Source: Robertmurraya_A mangrovi
GTDB lineage: Bacteria; Bacillota; Bacilli; Bacillales; Cytobacillaceae
Length of the DNA: 64,000 nucleotides
Direction of reading: 5' to 3'
NCBI RefSeq assembly: GCF_034427655.1
Contig: NZ_JAXOFX010000007.1
Location: 135,472 to 199,471 of the forward strand
Shown: positions 17,075-25,896 of the stretch, piece by piece
How positions within the stretch are numbered: the stretch's first letter is position 1
Layout of the letters: every line of letters starts with the position of its first letter
Position numbers and translations under genes: made by a program
Notes under the pieces: generated by a model
Databases searched by the model: none
What the model saw: the letters and a program-made list of their open reading frames with translations, nothing else
Told to the model about the DNA's origin: nothing

Positions 17075-18259
17075 TTAAGAAGTATGTTGAACCAAACTTG
17101 CCGTTTCTTTCAATTTTCGGTCATATATTGAAGTTGTAAAAATGGCTATGACAAACAGTGATATTAATACTAGGAATAGCATTGACATACCATAAATGTC
17201 AACTAGAAAGCCTCCAAGAAGCGGTCCAATCATTCTTCCACCCGTTGCCGTACTATTAACAATTCCTTGGTAAAAGCCTTCTCTCCCTTTTGGAGCTAAC
17301 TGATCTGCGATGGTCGGTACTGCTGGCCAGATTAACATTTCTCCTATCGTTAAAATAACCATAGCGGTTATAAATGCAGCAAATTGTTTTGCCGAAGCTG
17401 CCACAATGAAAGAACCAATAAAGATGACCATCCCAACAATGATTTGCGATTTTAAACTCTTAAAAGCTTTAACAATAACATTCATAAACGGTTGACCGAG
17501 TACGATGATGGCACCATTTATGGTCCATAGAATACTATATTGGGTTAACGAAATATTAATTTGTTGTGTGTACGCAGCAATAGTAGACTGCCACTGAACA
17601 TATCCAACCCAACATAATAAATAACCGAGACATAATATAAGTAAGGCATATAGTTTGGTGTGATCTTTAACGATTCCTTTTTCCTGAATAAATGACGTCT
17701 GTTTGGCTGGTCTTGCTTGTATCGTACGATAACCAAATACAGCAATTAGAAGGAAAATGATATACATTAGAGCGTTAGCTAAGAAGATTAACTGGAATGA
17801 ATAAGATGCGACTAATCCACCTAATGCGGCGCCCACGGCAACCCCAACATTTTGTGCTACATAGATGGCATTAAATGACCTTCTTCCTCCTTCTTTCCAA
17901 ACAGAACCTGCCATAGCATACATAGCAGGAAAAACAATTCCTGATCCGAAACCAATAATCGTCAAAAATACAACGTAATATGGCCAGGTGTGCAAGAAAG
18001 TTAAACCTACTAGTGAAAACACCGTAATTCCTATTCCTAAAAGAATAGATTTATAGCCTCCTATTTTATCAAAGAGGGTACCTCCAAATAAATTTCCTAT
18101 GACACTAGCAGCGGAATTTAACATAAGGACCAATCCTGCAACCGTCAAAGACTTCCCTAAATGATCATGAATATAAATCGCATTTAGAGGCCACAAAAAA
18201 GAAGAGCCCGTTACATTCACTGCCATCCCTATTATCAACAGCCATAAGGCACGCGGCAT
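17075..18259 (-). CDS. Major facilitator superfamily transporter (YttB-like)
   Basis: This 12-segment MFS carrier is 394 aa. The N-terminus begins MPRALWLLIIGMAVNVTGSS, and the loop 2-3 motif of the family is GNLFGGTLFDKIGGYKS (GxLaDrxGrr-like). The sequence NSTATGGRMIGPLLGGFLVD is typical of the DHA1 drug-efflux-like group. The ATG at 18259 follows AAAGGGGCG; an upstream ATG at 18280 is possible. Position beside ytzC and ytqA suggests B. subtilis YttB as counterpart. Substrate unknown; multidrug efflux is a family-level guess. Confidence 0.85.
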   Translation of the reverse strand: MPRALWLLIIGMAVNVTGSSFLWPLNAIYIHDHLGKSLTVAGLVLMLNSAASVIGNLFGGTLFDKIGGYKSILLGIGITVFSLVGLTFLHTWPYYVVFLTIIGFGSGIVFPAMYAMAGSVWKEGGRRSFNAIYVAQNVGVAVGAALGGLVASYSFQLIFLANALMYIIFLLIAVFGYRTIQARPAKQTSFIQEKGIVKDHTKLYALLILCLGYLLCWVGYVQWQSTIAAYTQQINISLTQYSILWTINGAIIVLGQPFMNVIVKAFKSLKSQIIVGMVIFIGSFIVAASAKQFAAFITAMVILTIGEMLIWPAVPTIADQLAPKGREGFYQGIVNSTATGGRMIGPLLGGFLVDIYGMSMLFLVLISLFVIAIFTTSIYDRKLKETASLVQHTS

Positions 18260-18370
18260 GAAAAACGCCCCTTTACACATATTTCGAACACCAAAACAAT
18301 TTTAGTTCTTTTTTACAGTATCTGCAAGATAAAAATTATTGTACAAACTTATTCAAATTTTTCAAAAACA

Positions 18371-18405
18371 AAGCCTCAATACATGAAGTATTGAGGCTTT
18401 ATTTT
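18371..18405. terminator. Bidirectional terminator between the MFS gene and the small 58-aa gene
   Basis: Perfect 12-bp stem AAGCCTCAATAC / GTATTGAGGCTT with a 5-nt loop; the minus strand continues TGTTTTTG. It ends the ytzC transcript. Confidence 0.9.
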
Positions 18406-18581
18406 TATGATGACTGCTCAGGCTCTGGATGGGACTTTGATTTTACAGGCTGCCCTTTTTTCTCGTACTTTTTCTTTGACTCTTTTACAGGATCATATTG
18501 ACCAAATTCAACATCTTGATTATTGATACCGTTTCGTGTTTTTTGCTCTGGATTATTTTGCTTTGAACGTTTTTTTACCAT
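18405..18581 (-). CDS. Small, highly hydrophilic protein (58 aa), not recognised
   Basis: I do not recognise this gene. It codes for 58 residues, begins MVKKRSKQNNPEQKTRNG, and contains NNQDVEFGQYDPVKESKKKY. It is very rich in Lys, Gln, Asn, Ser and Glu, has no hydrophobic core and no Cys, and so is probably unfolded alone. It begins 12 bp after the ytzC stop, with the ribosome site GGAGAGG 5 nt before the ATG, and ends at a strong terminator, so it is the second gene of a ytzC operon. Composition recalls small acid-soluble spore proteins, but no SASP motif is seen. Confidence 0.7.
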   Translation of the reverse strand: MVKKRSKQNNPEQKTRNGINNQDVEFGQYDPVKESKKKYEKKGQPVKSKSHPEPEQSS

Positions 18582-18593
18582 AATATCCTCTCC

Positions 18594-18863
18594 TTAGTCT
18601 TCGTGATCAAGCAGAATCATATGGTTTTGTAATTGTTGAAGCTGTAATCTCATACGGTGGAGTTGATCTCTTTGCTGTGCATTTGCACTATGAGCTAACC
18701 TAGCTAAATCGTTATAAGAATCCTCTAGTGCTTGCAAAGCTTTATCATAATCATCATCGTTATAGTGTTCTTGTTTGCTGCTTTCCTTATATTGATCCTG
18801 TGCATTTCTAATTGCGTCTTCACATTGTTGAATTAAGTCTTCTACCGATTGACGAGTAGCCAT
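18594..18863 (-). CDS. ytzC: YtzC, conserved DUF2524 protein
   Basis: An 89-aa soluble protein of unknown function, conserved in Bacillus. It is almost wholly helical: Gln, Asn, Asp and Lys dominate, with heptad-like spacing in LEDSYNDLARLAHSANAQQRDQLHRMRLQLQQLQNHMILL, suggesting a helical hairpin or coiled coil. The start follows GGGGGTC. Its placement next to ytqA, transcribed away from it, is as in B. subtilis. Confidence 0.82.
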   Translation of the reverse strand: MATRQSVEDLIQQCEDAIRNAQDQYKESSKQEHYNDDDYDKALQALEDSYNDLARLAHSANAQQRDQLHRMRLQLQQLQNHMILLDHED

Positions 18864-18913
18864 CTCTTTGACCCCCTATCTAGGTAAGTGGAAAGTGAAG
18901 CAGTAAAAATCCA

Positions 18914-19075
18914 TTAACTAGGTTTTTTACTCCATAAATGCTTCTTCATTAGTTTGTTCACATCTGCTCGGGATAACACCATTTGTTTTAAGGCAATATT
19001 TTTCATTACTGAGGGTAAAACCATTCGACAAAAATCCTCAAAACTGTCATGAATACCCCTCCAGTTTTCTTCCAT
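18914..19075 (-). CDS. Possible small ORF (53 aa) upstream of ytzC
   Basis: An open frame from ATG 19075 to TAA 18914 reads MEENWRGIHDSFEDFCRMVL and on to NKLMKKHLWSKKPS. Composition is protein-like (amphipathic, two Trp, several charged helices) rather than random AT-rich junk. It fills most of the ytzC-ytqA gap on the ytzC strand. However, there is no good ribosome site before the ATG and I do not recognise the sequence. Treat as a candidate only. Confidence 0.35.
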   Translation of the reverse strand: MEENWRGIHDSFEDFCRMVLPSVMKNIALKQMVLSRADVNKLMKKHLWSKKPS

Positions 19076-19153
19076 ATCGCTTACAATTGAATAAGCTGTT
19101 TTTGACGTGTTAAAATGTTATTCATGTTCCATTAAATTTAAGGAGGTTTTCTG

Positions 19154-20119
19154 GTGAATCAGACAAACCCTTTTCTATATGCTTCTGATAATAAAAGGTA
19201 TCACACTTGGAATTACCATTTACGTAATCACTTTGGCCATAAAGTGTTTAAGGTAGCTTTAGATGGTGGTTTTGATTGTCCGAATCGTGATGGCACGGTT
19301 GCTCATGGTGGGTGTACTTTTTGCAGTGCAGCGGGCTCCGGAGACTTTGCTGGAAACCGCGCAGACGACCTTAATAAACAATTCACAGATATAAAAGATA
19401 AAATGCACACCAAATGGAAAGATGGGATGTATATGGCCTATTTTCAGGCATATACGAATACCCATGCACCCGTTGATGTTCTTCGAGAAAAATTTGAATC
19501 TGTATTACAACAAGAAGGAGTAGTGGGACTTTCGATTGCTACTCGTCCAGACTGTCTTCCAGACGATGTAGTAGAGTATTTGGCTGAGCTTAATGAGAGA
19601 ACTTATCTATGGGTTGAATTAGGTTTACAAACCGTTCACGAGCGCACCGCATTGTTAATTAATCGTGCCCATGACTATGATTGTTACGTTGAAGGTGTAA
19701 ATAAACTTCGTAAGCACAATATTCGCATCTGTTCTCATATTATTAACGGCTTACCACTTGAATCGCCGGAAATGATGATGGAGACCGCTCGAGAAGTAGC
19801 AAAACTTGATGTTCAAGGAATAAAAATTCATTTACTTCATCTCTTAAAAGGGACACCGATGGTAAAGCAATATGAAAAAGGGATGCTTGAGTTTTTATCC
19901 TTTGAAGACTATGTAACCTTAGTATGTGACCAACTAGAAATTTTACCTCCAGAAATGATTGTGCACCGTATTACAGGGGACGGCCCGATTGATTTAATGA
20001 TTGGACCGATGTGGAGTGTTAATAAATGGGAAGTTCTGAACTCCATTGACCGTGAATTGATTAGAAGAAATAGCTATCAAGGGAAATACTATCATAAGAA
20101 TTTGGAGGTAAAATCATGA
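19154..20119 (+). CDS. ytqA: Radical SAM protein YtqA (YhcC family)
   Basis: A 321-aa radical S-adenosylmethionine protein of the YhcC/TIGR01212 family. The cluster-binding cysteines lie in DCPNRDGTVAHGGCTFC, a C-x12-C-x2-C spacing typical of this family. GLQTVHERT and HIINGLPLES are the later SAM-barrel motifs. Chemistry and substrate are not established to my knowledge; its constant pairing with the methyltransferase gene ytqB suggests RNA modification. The GTG start follows AAGGAGG by 8 nt. The stop overlaps the ytqB start (ATGA), so translation is coupled. Confidence 0.9.
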   Translation: MNQTNPFLYASDNKRYHTWNYHLRNHFGHKVFKVALDGGFDCPNRDGTVAHGGCTFCSAAGSGDFAGNRADDLNKQFTDIKDKMHTKWKDGMYMAYFQAYTNTHAPVDVLREKFESVLQQEGVVGLSIATRPDCLPDDVVEYLAELNERTYLWVELGLQTVHERTALLINRAHDYDCYVEGVNKLRKHNIRICSHIINGLPLESPEMMMETAREVAKLDVQGIKIHLLHLLKGTPMVKQYEKGMLEFLSFEDYVTLVCDQLEILPPEMIVHRITGDGPIDLMIGPMWSVNKWEVLNSIDRELIRRNSYQGKYYHKNLEVKS

Positions 20120-20688
20120 AGTTAGAACGTATACTGCCTTTTGCAAGAAGCTTATTAGAACGTGCCATTTCACCTGGTGATATCGTAATCGATGCGACAG
20201 TGGGTAATGGTCATGATACGGTATTCCTTGCGAATTTGGTGGGTTCTAATGGACGAGTTTACGGCTTTGACATACAAGAAGAAGCGATTAACAATACAAA
20301 AGTCCGTTTAGAGGAACAGGAATGGTCCGAACAAGTCACTCTTTTTCAAACGGGTCATGAAAATATTCTTGCCACTATCCCTCCGCTTCATCATGGAAAA
20401 ATTACGGGTGCTGTCTTTAATTTAGGTTACCTTCCAGGTGGAGACAAAGAGATTGTTACTAAACCAGTAACGACAATTGAAGCAATTGATCAGATTATTG
20501 AGTTATTAGCACCTGAAGGTATCATTGTCATTGTTATTTATCATGGTCATATAGAAGGCGCTGTTGAAAGAGATTATTTACTCCGATATATTAGACATTT
20601 AGATCAAAGTATCGTACATGTTCTTCAATACCAATTTATTAATCAAAAGAATAACCCTCCTTTTATAATCGCCATTGAAAAAAGGTAG
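20116..20688 (+). CDS. ytqB: SAM-dependent methyltransferase YtqB (rRNA methylase family)
   Basis: This 190-aa class I methyltransferase has the SAM-binding motif I VIDATVGNGHDTVFLA at about residues 24-39, then GRVYGFDIQEEAI and the catalytic-region motif GAVFNLGYLPGGDKE typical of the YtqB/rRNA_methylase group. Some members have been reported to methylate the tRNA wobble modification; I cannot tell the target from sequence. It overlaps ytqA by 4 nt and ends at a terminator shared with ytpB. Confidence 0.88.
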   Translation: MKLERILPFARSLLERAISPGDIVIDATVGNGHDTVFLANLVGSNGRVYGFDIQEEAINNTKVRLEEQEWSEQVTLFQTGHENILATIPPLHHGKITGAVFNLGYLPGGDKEIVTKPVTTIEAIDQIIELLAPEGIIVIVIYHGHIEGAVERDYLLRYIRHLDQSIVHVLQYQFINQKNNPPFIIAIEKR

Positions 20689-20705
20689 CTCCTCGCTACC
20701 TTTTT
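20681..20705. terminator. Bidirectional terminator between ytqB and ytpB
   Basis: Perfect stem AAAGGTAGC / GCTACCTTT with a 5-nt loop and T-runs on both strands; it overlaps the last codons of ytqB. Confidence 0.85.
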
Positions 20706-20706
20706 A

Positions 20707-21801
20707 TTATTTTATGAGTGCTCTAACCACACTAGCCGGAACCCATCTCTGCATTTTTCGATACATTTTTCCATTTATATAGAAGAAATAGCTAGTTAGT
20801 CCGGCGCTTTTAATCATTTCTCGTGCAAGCTTACGAACTCCCTTTTGACTACCAACTTTGTCATCCGACAAGTAGACACCTAATAATCCTCGATTAATTA
20901 ATTTGTGAAATCCTTTATGAGGGAGTTGTTCGATGTGTCTATCTGCTTCTTTTACAAAGTGTTGCAAACGTTTGAATAATGCTTGTTCATTTTCATAATA
21001 AAAACAGAAATTTAAATCTCCACCTTCTTTGTCTTCTTCTTGATCAATAAAATAATCAAGTAAAATATGGAGACCTTGCACATAGGGGAAGTAGCCATTA
21101 CGAATACTGCTAGCATGTCTCTCATGAAAGTCGTTGTTCATAGCCGATGAAATTAAGCAGAAAATCCCTAATGTCGAACCCGAGCATGCAGAAAACTCAT
21201 ACCATTCCATTTCTGGAATTTCGTTCTTATAACCATCAAACCACGTTTTTAAGCGAGGAATTCTTTGCTCTACTTCCACATGTTTATGTATTTGTAAGTC
21301 ACAATAATAACGGCAAAGTTCTCGCAAGTGATCTTTAATACCATGAAAATTATTGATTCCTTCTAAAACAACCTGACATGTTTGAGTAAGATCTCGCAAA
21401 TAATCCCCATCATCTTGATCAACTCTTTTACGATAAAAATTTTTACTCTCTTTATTTAATGACACCGCGTCCTCCATTGACTCGTGTAGGGCAGAGAAAT
21501 CTTCTGGATCAAGGGATGTACTCCGGTCACATAAATTATCTAGATAGTCACTAATGGTTTGATAGGCAACAATAAATTTAATGGCTTCCTTATATTTATC
21601 TTTTGCCATTAATGCTAAAATTCCGCCACCTTCACAATGAAAGGTTTTTGTATCAATACTAGCTAGTGCCTGTTTTCTGAGTTCCGCGTTTGGAATAGCC
21701 TCTGCTCGTTTCCTCCAATAGGAGAGTTCTTTATGAACAGTAGGCAATATTTTACGGTATACTTTAGACATTAAGCTAAATGGCATGGTTGGAATAGACA
21801 T
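20707..21801 (-). CDS. ytpB: Tetraprenyl-beta-curcumene synthase YtpB
   Basis: This class IB terpene synthase cyclises tetraprenyl diphosphate to tetraprenyl-beta-curcumene, the C35 precursor of Bacillus sesquarterpenes found in vegetative cells and spores. It is 364 aa, the family length. The Asp-rich segment SDYLDNLCDRS at about residues 82-92 is the expected metal/diphosphate-binding motif, and the flanking GGGILALM and CSGSTLGIFCLIS are typical of the family (DUF2600). The protein is soluble and helical. It is a single gene, convergent with ytqB. The start follows GCGAGGTG. Confidence 0.92.
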   Translation of the reverse strand: MSIPTMPFSLMSKVYRKILPTVHKELSYWRKRAEAIPNAELRKQALASIDTKTFHCEGGGILALMAKDKYKEAIKFIVAYQTISDYLDNLCDRSTSLDPEDFSALHESMEDAVSLNKESKNFYRKRVDQDDGDYLRDLTQTCQVVLEGINNFHGIKDHLRELCRYYCDLQIHKHVEVEQRIPRLKTWFDGYKNEIPEMEWYEFSACSGSTLGIFCLISSAMNNDFHERHASSIRNGYFPYVQGLHILLDYFIDQEEDKEGGDLNFCFYYENEQALFKRLQHFVKEADRHIEQLPHKGFHKLINRGLLGVYLSDDKVGSQKGVRKLAREMIKSAGLTSYFFYINGKMYRKMQRWVPASVVRALIK

Positions 21802-22015
21802 TGAAACACCTCGCTTAAACGTTCACTATTTTGTATGTACATTATAACCATTAATAACTGTTTCAATAAAAAAATAAGTTTTAATAACATAAATTAGCAA
21901 AAAATCTTTTGACAAAAGTGTATTAAATTTCGATAAAATTAGCCTATGGCAAAGTTATACTTTAACATATAGAAGAAAGTATAAGATAAAGCCAACACTA
22001 TAAGGAGAGATAATA

Positions 22016-22537
22016 ATGATATATCCATATAAAGGTAAACAACCTAAAATTTCAGAGACTGCATTCATTGCAGATTACGTAACTATTTCTGGGGATGTTG
22101 AGGTTGGTGAAGAGTCAAGTATTTGGTTTAACACGGTTATTCGTGGAGACATTGCTCCAACTATAATTGGTAATAAAGTTAACGTCCAAGATAACTGCTG
22201 CTTACATCAAAGTCCAAACAACCCTTTAATTCTTGAAGATGAAGTAACAGTCGGTCACCAAGTTATTTTACATAGTTGTGTTATTCGGAAAAAAGCACTA
22301 ATTGGTATGGGTTCCATTATTCTAGATAACGCTGAAATTGGTGAAGGTGCCTTTATCGGAGCGGGTAGTCTCGTGCCTCAAGGTAAAAAAATACCACCAA
22401 ATACACTTGCTTTTGGCCGTCCTGCTAAAGTCATTCGTGAATTGAATGAAGACGATATTAAAGATATGCAGCGTATTACAAGAGAATACGCGGAAAAGGG
22501 ACAATACTATAAGTCTTTACAAAAGAATACTTTATAA
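22016..22537 (+). CDS. ytoA: Gamma-carbonic anhydrase family protein YtoA
   Basis: A 173-aa trimeric left-handed beta-helix protein of the gamma-carbonic anhydrase (YrdA/PaaY) family. Hexapeptide repeats run from about residue 10 to 140 (ISGDVEVGEESSIWFNTVIR, IGMGSIILDNAEIGEGAFIG). Metal-ligand histidines are visible in CLHQ, VGHQVILHSC. The real activity of these single-domain members is often untested. The ATG follows AAGGAGAG. The next gene starts 67 bp later on the same strand with no terminator between. Confidence 0.88.
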   Translation: MIYPYKGKQPKISETAFIADYVTISGDVEVGEESSIWFNTVIRGDIAPTIIGNKVNVQDNCCLHQSPNNPLILEDEVTVGHQVILHSCVIRKKALIGMGSIILDNAEIGEGAFIGAGSLVPQGKKIPPNTLAFGRPAKVIRELNEDDIKDMQRITREYAEKGQYYKSLQKNTL

Positions 22538-22604
22538 GACTTACAAACCATAAATGATCCATAACTGAACTTAAATAGAAGTTTTTTAGGTGGTGTTAGC
22601 CGCT

Positions 22605-23423
22605 ATGTTGGAAAAAAGGACTAGCCTTTTAAAGATATTCGTATTAATTACTGGTATTATCCTCTTGATCTTATTTGTTTTATTATATCAATTTTCCAAT
22701 GGCTCCTATATGACAAAAACAGCTGATTCTATAAAAGGATGGGTTCAATCATCCTCTGTTCAGCAAACCAATTCGAAGGTAGAGGAAACTGTTGATTTAT
22801 CCGTTATTAAGATTAAAGACCGTATATTAATCGATGCACCTGTCATTAATCAGCTGCCAGAGCTCCCTCGTGGATGTGAAGTAACGAGTCTAGCCATGCT
22901 ACTTCAGTATGCAAATGTTCAAGTTGATAAAATGACTCTTGCCAAAGAAATTAAAAAAGATCCAACACCTTACTTTGTAAAGGAAGGAAAGATTTATTTT
23001 GGTAATCCCCATGATGGTTTTGTAGGGAGTATGTATACGTATGATAAGCCTGGATTAGGTGTCTATCATGAGCCTATCAAAGAACTGGCTGACTCATACT
23101 TACCCGGACAAGTACTAGATTTAACAGGTGGGAAGTTTAAAGAATTAAAAACCCACTTGTCTGATGGGAGACCAGTTTGGGTTATTATCAATACCACATA
23201 TAAAAAATTGTCTAAACAATTCTTTCAAACATGGCACACCCCGAGTGGATTGGTAGATGTTACTTTTAAAGAGCATTCCGTTTTGATAACCGGATATGAT
23301 CAAGATTATGTTTATTTCAATGACCCTTTAACAGGAGAGAAAAATAAAAAAGCACCCAAGAAAGATTTCGAAGAATCTTGGGTGCAGATGGGAAGACAAG
23401 CCATTACTTTCCTTCCTCGTTAA
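22605..23423 (+). CDS. C39-like cysteine peptidase, membrane-anchored
   Basis: A 272-aa protein of the peptidase C39-like (YvpB-type) family. One N-terminal transmembrane segment (SLLKIFVLITGIILLILFVL) should hold the catalytic domain outside. The catalytic Cys lies in LPRGCEVTSLAMLLQYANV at about residue 105, and the His and Asp partners in EHSVLITGYDQDYVYFNDPL. Substrate is unknown. I start at ATG 22605, 9 nt after AGGTGGTG; GTG 22590 is in frame. The 3' end of the gene contains a hairpin that reads as the asnB terminator on the other strand. Confidence 0.82.
   Translation: MLEKRTSLLKIFVLITGIILLILFVLLYQFSNGSYMTKTADSIKGWVQSSSVQQTNSKVEETVDLSVIKIKDRILIDAPVINQLPELPRGCEVTSLAMLLQYANVQVDKMTLAKEIKKDPTPYFVKEGKIYFGNPHDGFVGSMYTYDKPGLGVYHEPIKELADSYLPGQVLDLTGGKFKELKTHLSDGRPVWVIINTTYKKLSKQFFQTWHTPSGLVDVTFKEHSVLITGYDQDYVYFNDPLTGEKNKKAPKKDFEESWVQMGRQAITFLPR
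23345..23385 (-). terminator. asnB terminator inside the convergent peptidase gene
   Basis: On the minus strand the 10-bp perfect stem GCACCCAAGA / TCTTGGGTGC is followed by T6ATTTTT. It lies about 45-80 bp past the asnB stop and wholly within the last 26 codons of the C39 peptidase gene. Confidence 0.85.
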
Positions 23424-23427
23424 TGAA

Positions 23428-25323
23428 CTAAATTTGCAAAGCTTTTTCTGTTAAGTATTCCTTTTCGAAGGAATACTTTTTTTCTACATATACTTGGTGC
23501 CAAACCATGAACATTAATACAGTCCAGATTTTACGGCTATTGTCAGCCTTACCTTGGCAATGGTCCTCAAGAAGCTTTAACATATAATCTTTGTTAATCA
23601 AATGGTCTGTATTGCTTTCGCGGATTATATTTTTAGCCCAATCATTCATTTCATTTTTTAACCAATGACGAATCGGTACAGGGAATCCTAACTTTTTGCG
23701 ATTTAGGACATGATCCGGAACAACGCCTTCTGCTGCTTTACGTAAAACATACTTCGTTGTATTGTTAGCCGTTTTTAAGCTTGTAGGAATTTTTGAAGCT
23801 GTTTCAAACACCTCTTTATCCAAGAACGGTACACGTAGCTCTAACGAATGAGCCATCGTCATTTTATCCGCTTTTAAAAGGATATCCCCACGCATCCACG
23901 TATGAATATCAATGTATTGCATACGGTCAACAGGGTCATAGCCTCTGCTTTCTTCATATAAAGACTTTGTAATATCGGTATAGTTTAGACCATCTTTATA
24001 AACGTGTAGAAGGTTTTTCTTTTCTTCCTCTGAGAACATTTTCGCGTTACCAATATAGCGCTCTTCCATTGGTGTTACTCCACGCTCAATAAAGCTTTTT
24101 CCTCTCATTCCTTCAGGCATTAATTTTGCAATTAAGCGTAAGAAGGATTTAAGAGTAGCAGGTATTTTGTTAAACACCTCTAACGATTGTGGTTCACGAT
24201 AAATGTTATATCCACCGAACAATTCATCGGCACCTTCACCTGAAAGTACAACTGTAACATGCTTACGTGCTTCACGTGCAACGAAATATAAAGGTACACA
24301 CGCAGGGTCTGCAAGCGGGTCATCCATATGCCACATAATTCTAGGAATCTCATTCATATATTCCTGTGGCGTGATGACATAACTAATATTTTCAACGCCT
24401 AATTTATCTGCTGTCTCTTTTGCAACATCAATTTCACTAAAGCCATTGTGTTCAAAGCCTACAGAGAAGGTTTTAATTGCTGGGTGATACTGTTTCGCAA
24501 TGGACGCAATAATGGAAGAATCAATCCCACCAGATAGGAAAGAACCAACTGGAACATCACTACGCATATGAATTTTTACAGAATCAAACAGAATATCTCT
24601 AATCTCTTTGATGAACTCATCTTCAGATTTTTTAACCGGTTGGAAATGCGCTTTCCAATAACGGTTGATATTCATTTTTTGACCGATTTTTTTTGTAAAA
24701 TAATGACCTGGTTCTAATTTTTCAATGCCTTCAGACATAGTGTAAGGCTCAGGTACAAATTGATAAGTTAAATAATGCTGTAGGGAATCATAATTGATCA
24801 CATCATTTTCTAATGCAAGTAAAATACTTTTCTTCTCCGAAGCGAAAAATGTTTTTTCTCCGTCATCAAAGTAGAAGAATGGCTTAATTCCAAAAGGATC
24901 TCTTGCTCCATATAATGTTTGCTCTTGTTTATCCCAGATTACAAAAGAAAACATCCCACGTAGCTTTTCTACAGCCTTTTCTTTTATATGACTATATAGA
25001 GCGATAATAACTTCTGTATCTGAACTCGTTTCAAAAGTTAAACCTTCCTTCAGAAGCTCTTCTCTTAGTTCAACATAGTTATAGATTTCGCCGTTGAAAA
25101 TAATCCAATAGCGTTCATTTTCATAAGTTAATGGCTGATGACCACTTTCGATATCAATAATACTTAAACGACGGAAACCGAATTGAATATGGTTATCATA
25201 GAAGTATCCATCATCATCTGGTCCACGGTGGGTAATGATATCATTCATATTTGAAAAAAGTTGTTTTTGTTCATCACGAAAGTTTTGCGGTTTTTCGTGA
25301 ACGCAACCAATAAATCCACACAT
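23428..25323 (-). CDS. asnB: Glutamine-hydrolysing asparagine synthetase
   Basis: This enzyme converts aspartate to asparagine using glutamine and ATP. It is 631 aa, in the normal range. The N-terminal Ntn glutaminase domain starts MCGFIGC with Cys2 as nucleophile, and has RGPDDDGY and NGEIYNY. The synthetase domain has the pyrophosphatase P-loop SGGIDSSI and GEGADELFGGY. The order asnB-metK on one strand is as in B. subtilis; in between here lies a 570-bp gap with a repeat. The asnB and peptidase genes converge with only 4 bp between stops. Confidence 0.95.
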   Translation of the reverse strand: MCGFIGCVHEKPQNFRDEQKQLFSNMNDIITHRGPDDDGYFYDNHIQFGFRRLSIIDIESGHQPLTYENERYWIIFNGEIYNYVELREELLKEGLTFETSSDTEVIIALYSHIKEKAVEKLRGMFSFVIWDKQEQTLYGARDPFGIKPFFYFDDGEKTFFASEKKSILLALENDVINYDSLQHYLTYQFVPEPYTMSEGIEKLEPGHYFTKKIGQKMNINRYWKAHFQPVKKSEDEFIKEIRDILFDSVKIHMRSDVPVGSFLSGGIDSSIIASIAKQYHPAIKTFSVGFEHNGFSEIDVAKETADKLGVENISYVITPQEYMNEIPRIMWHMDDPLADPACVPLYFVAREARKHVTVVLSGEGADELFGGYNIYREPQSLEVFNKIPATLKSFLRLIAKLMPEGMRGKSFIERGVTPMEERYIGNAKMFSEEEKKNLLHVYKDGLNYTDITKSLYEESRGYDPVDRMQYIDIHTWMRGDILLKADKMTMAHSLELRVPFLDKEVFETASKIPTSLKTANNTTKYVLRKAAEGVVPDHVLNRKKLGFPVPIRHWLKNEMNDWAKNIIRESNTDHLINKDYMLKLLEDHCQGKADNSRKIWTVLMFMVWHQVYVEKKYSFEKEYLTEKALQI

Positions 25324-25671
25324 TTATGTAGTCACCTACTCCGTTTCAATTAATATTTATTTTTAACTAACCGTTTATCACGCATCTTAAACATGGTTTT
25401 TGATAACTAATATTATTAGGACCTATGCGCTTTATTTCACAAAGATATGTCCTAAAATAAATTCACTAAATAATACTACCATTATTCAATAGAAAATTGC
25501 ACTGAGAACTTGAAAAATTAGACGGGAATTTCAGGCAGTATTCTTTTCTTTTTGCAATATCCTTACATCATTCGATAAAGAATTCAATTATTAGACGGTA
25601 AGTATTATAGTTTGGTTTCATGTTGTTTATTGTAATCCACCGAATACTGTTTTACCTATATGATTTTGCCC
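25324..25671. other. 348-bp stretch upstream of asnB with no recognised gene
   Basis: AT-rich, with stops in all frames. It should hold the asnB promoter, but I cannot pick one reliably. The interspersed repeat begins at 25672. Confidence 0.4.
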
Positions 25672-25799
25672 GTTGATTTCCGCTCCGGGCACTTGCTTTC
25701 CGCAGGGAGTGACGGGAGCCTCCTCGGCGTGCCGCCTGTGGGGTCTCCCGTTCCCTCTGTTCCTGCAGGAGTCAAGTGCCCTCCACTCCAATCAACTCA
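25672..25799. repeat. Interspersed GC-rich repeat, copy 2
   Basis: Begins GTTGATTTCCGCTCCGGGCA and ends CCACTCCAATCAACTC, with inverted ends as in copy 1 but in the opposite orientation. Internal landmarks GGAGCCTCCTCGGCG, GTGGGGTCTC and GCAGGAGTCAAGTGCC align with copies 1 and 3. Confidence 0.85.
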
Positions 25800-25845
25800 G
25801 ACTTTTAAAGTCATTACTACCTTTCTTTAGAATAAATCCAAAATA

Positions 25846-25885
25846 AAAATAAAAATAGGAGCTACAATTGAATGTAACTCCTATT
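25846..25885 (-). terminator. Terminator after metK
   Basis: On the minus strand AATAGGAGTTACA / TGTAGCTCCTATT (one mismatch or wobble) with a short loop, then TTTTATTTTT. Confidence 0.85.
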
Positions 25886-25896
25886 GAATCATATTA

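Noticed and set aside
9677..18581. The accessory stretch from the 3-hydroxybutyrate genes to the 58-aa gene as a genomic island
   Set aside because: No integrase, flanking repeats, tRNA boundary or clear composition change; all families are common in Bacillaceae.
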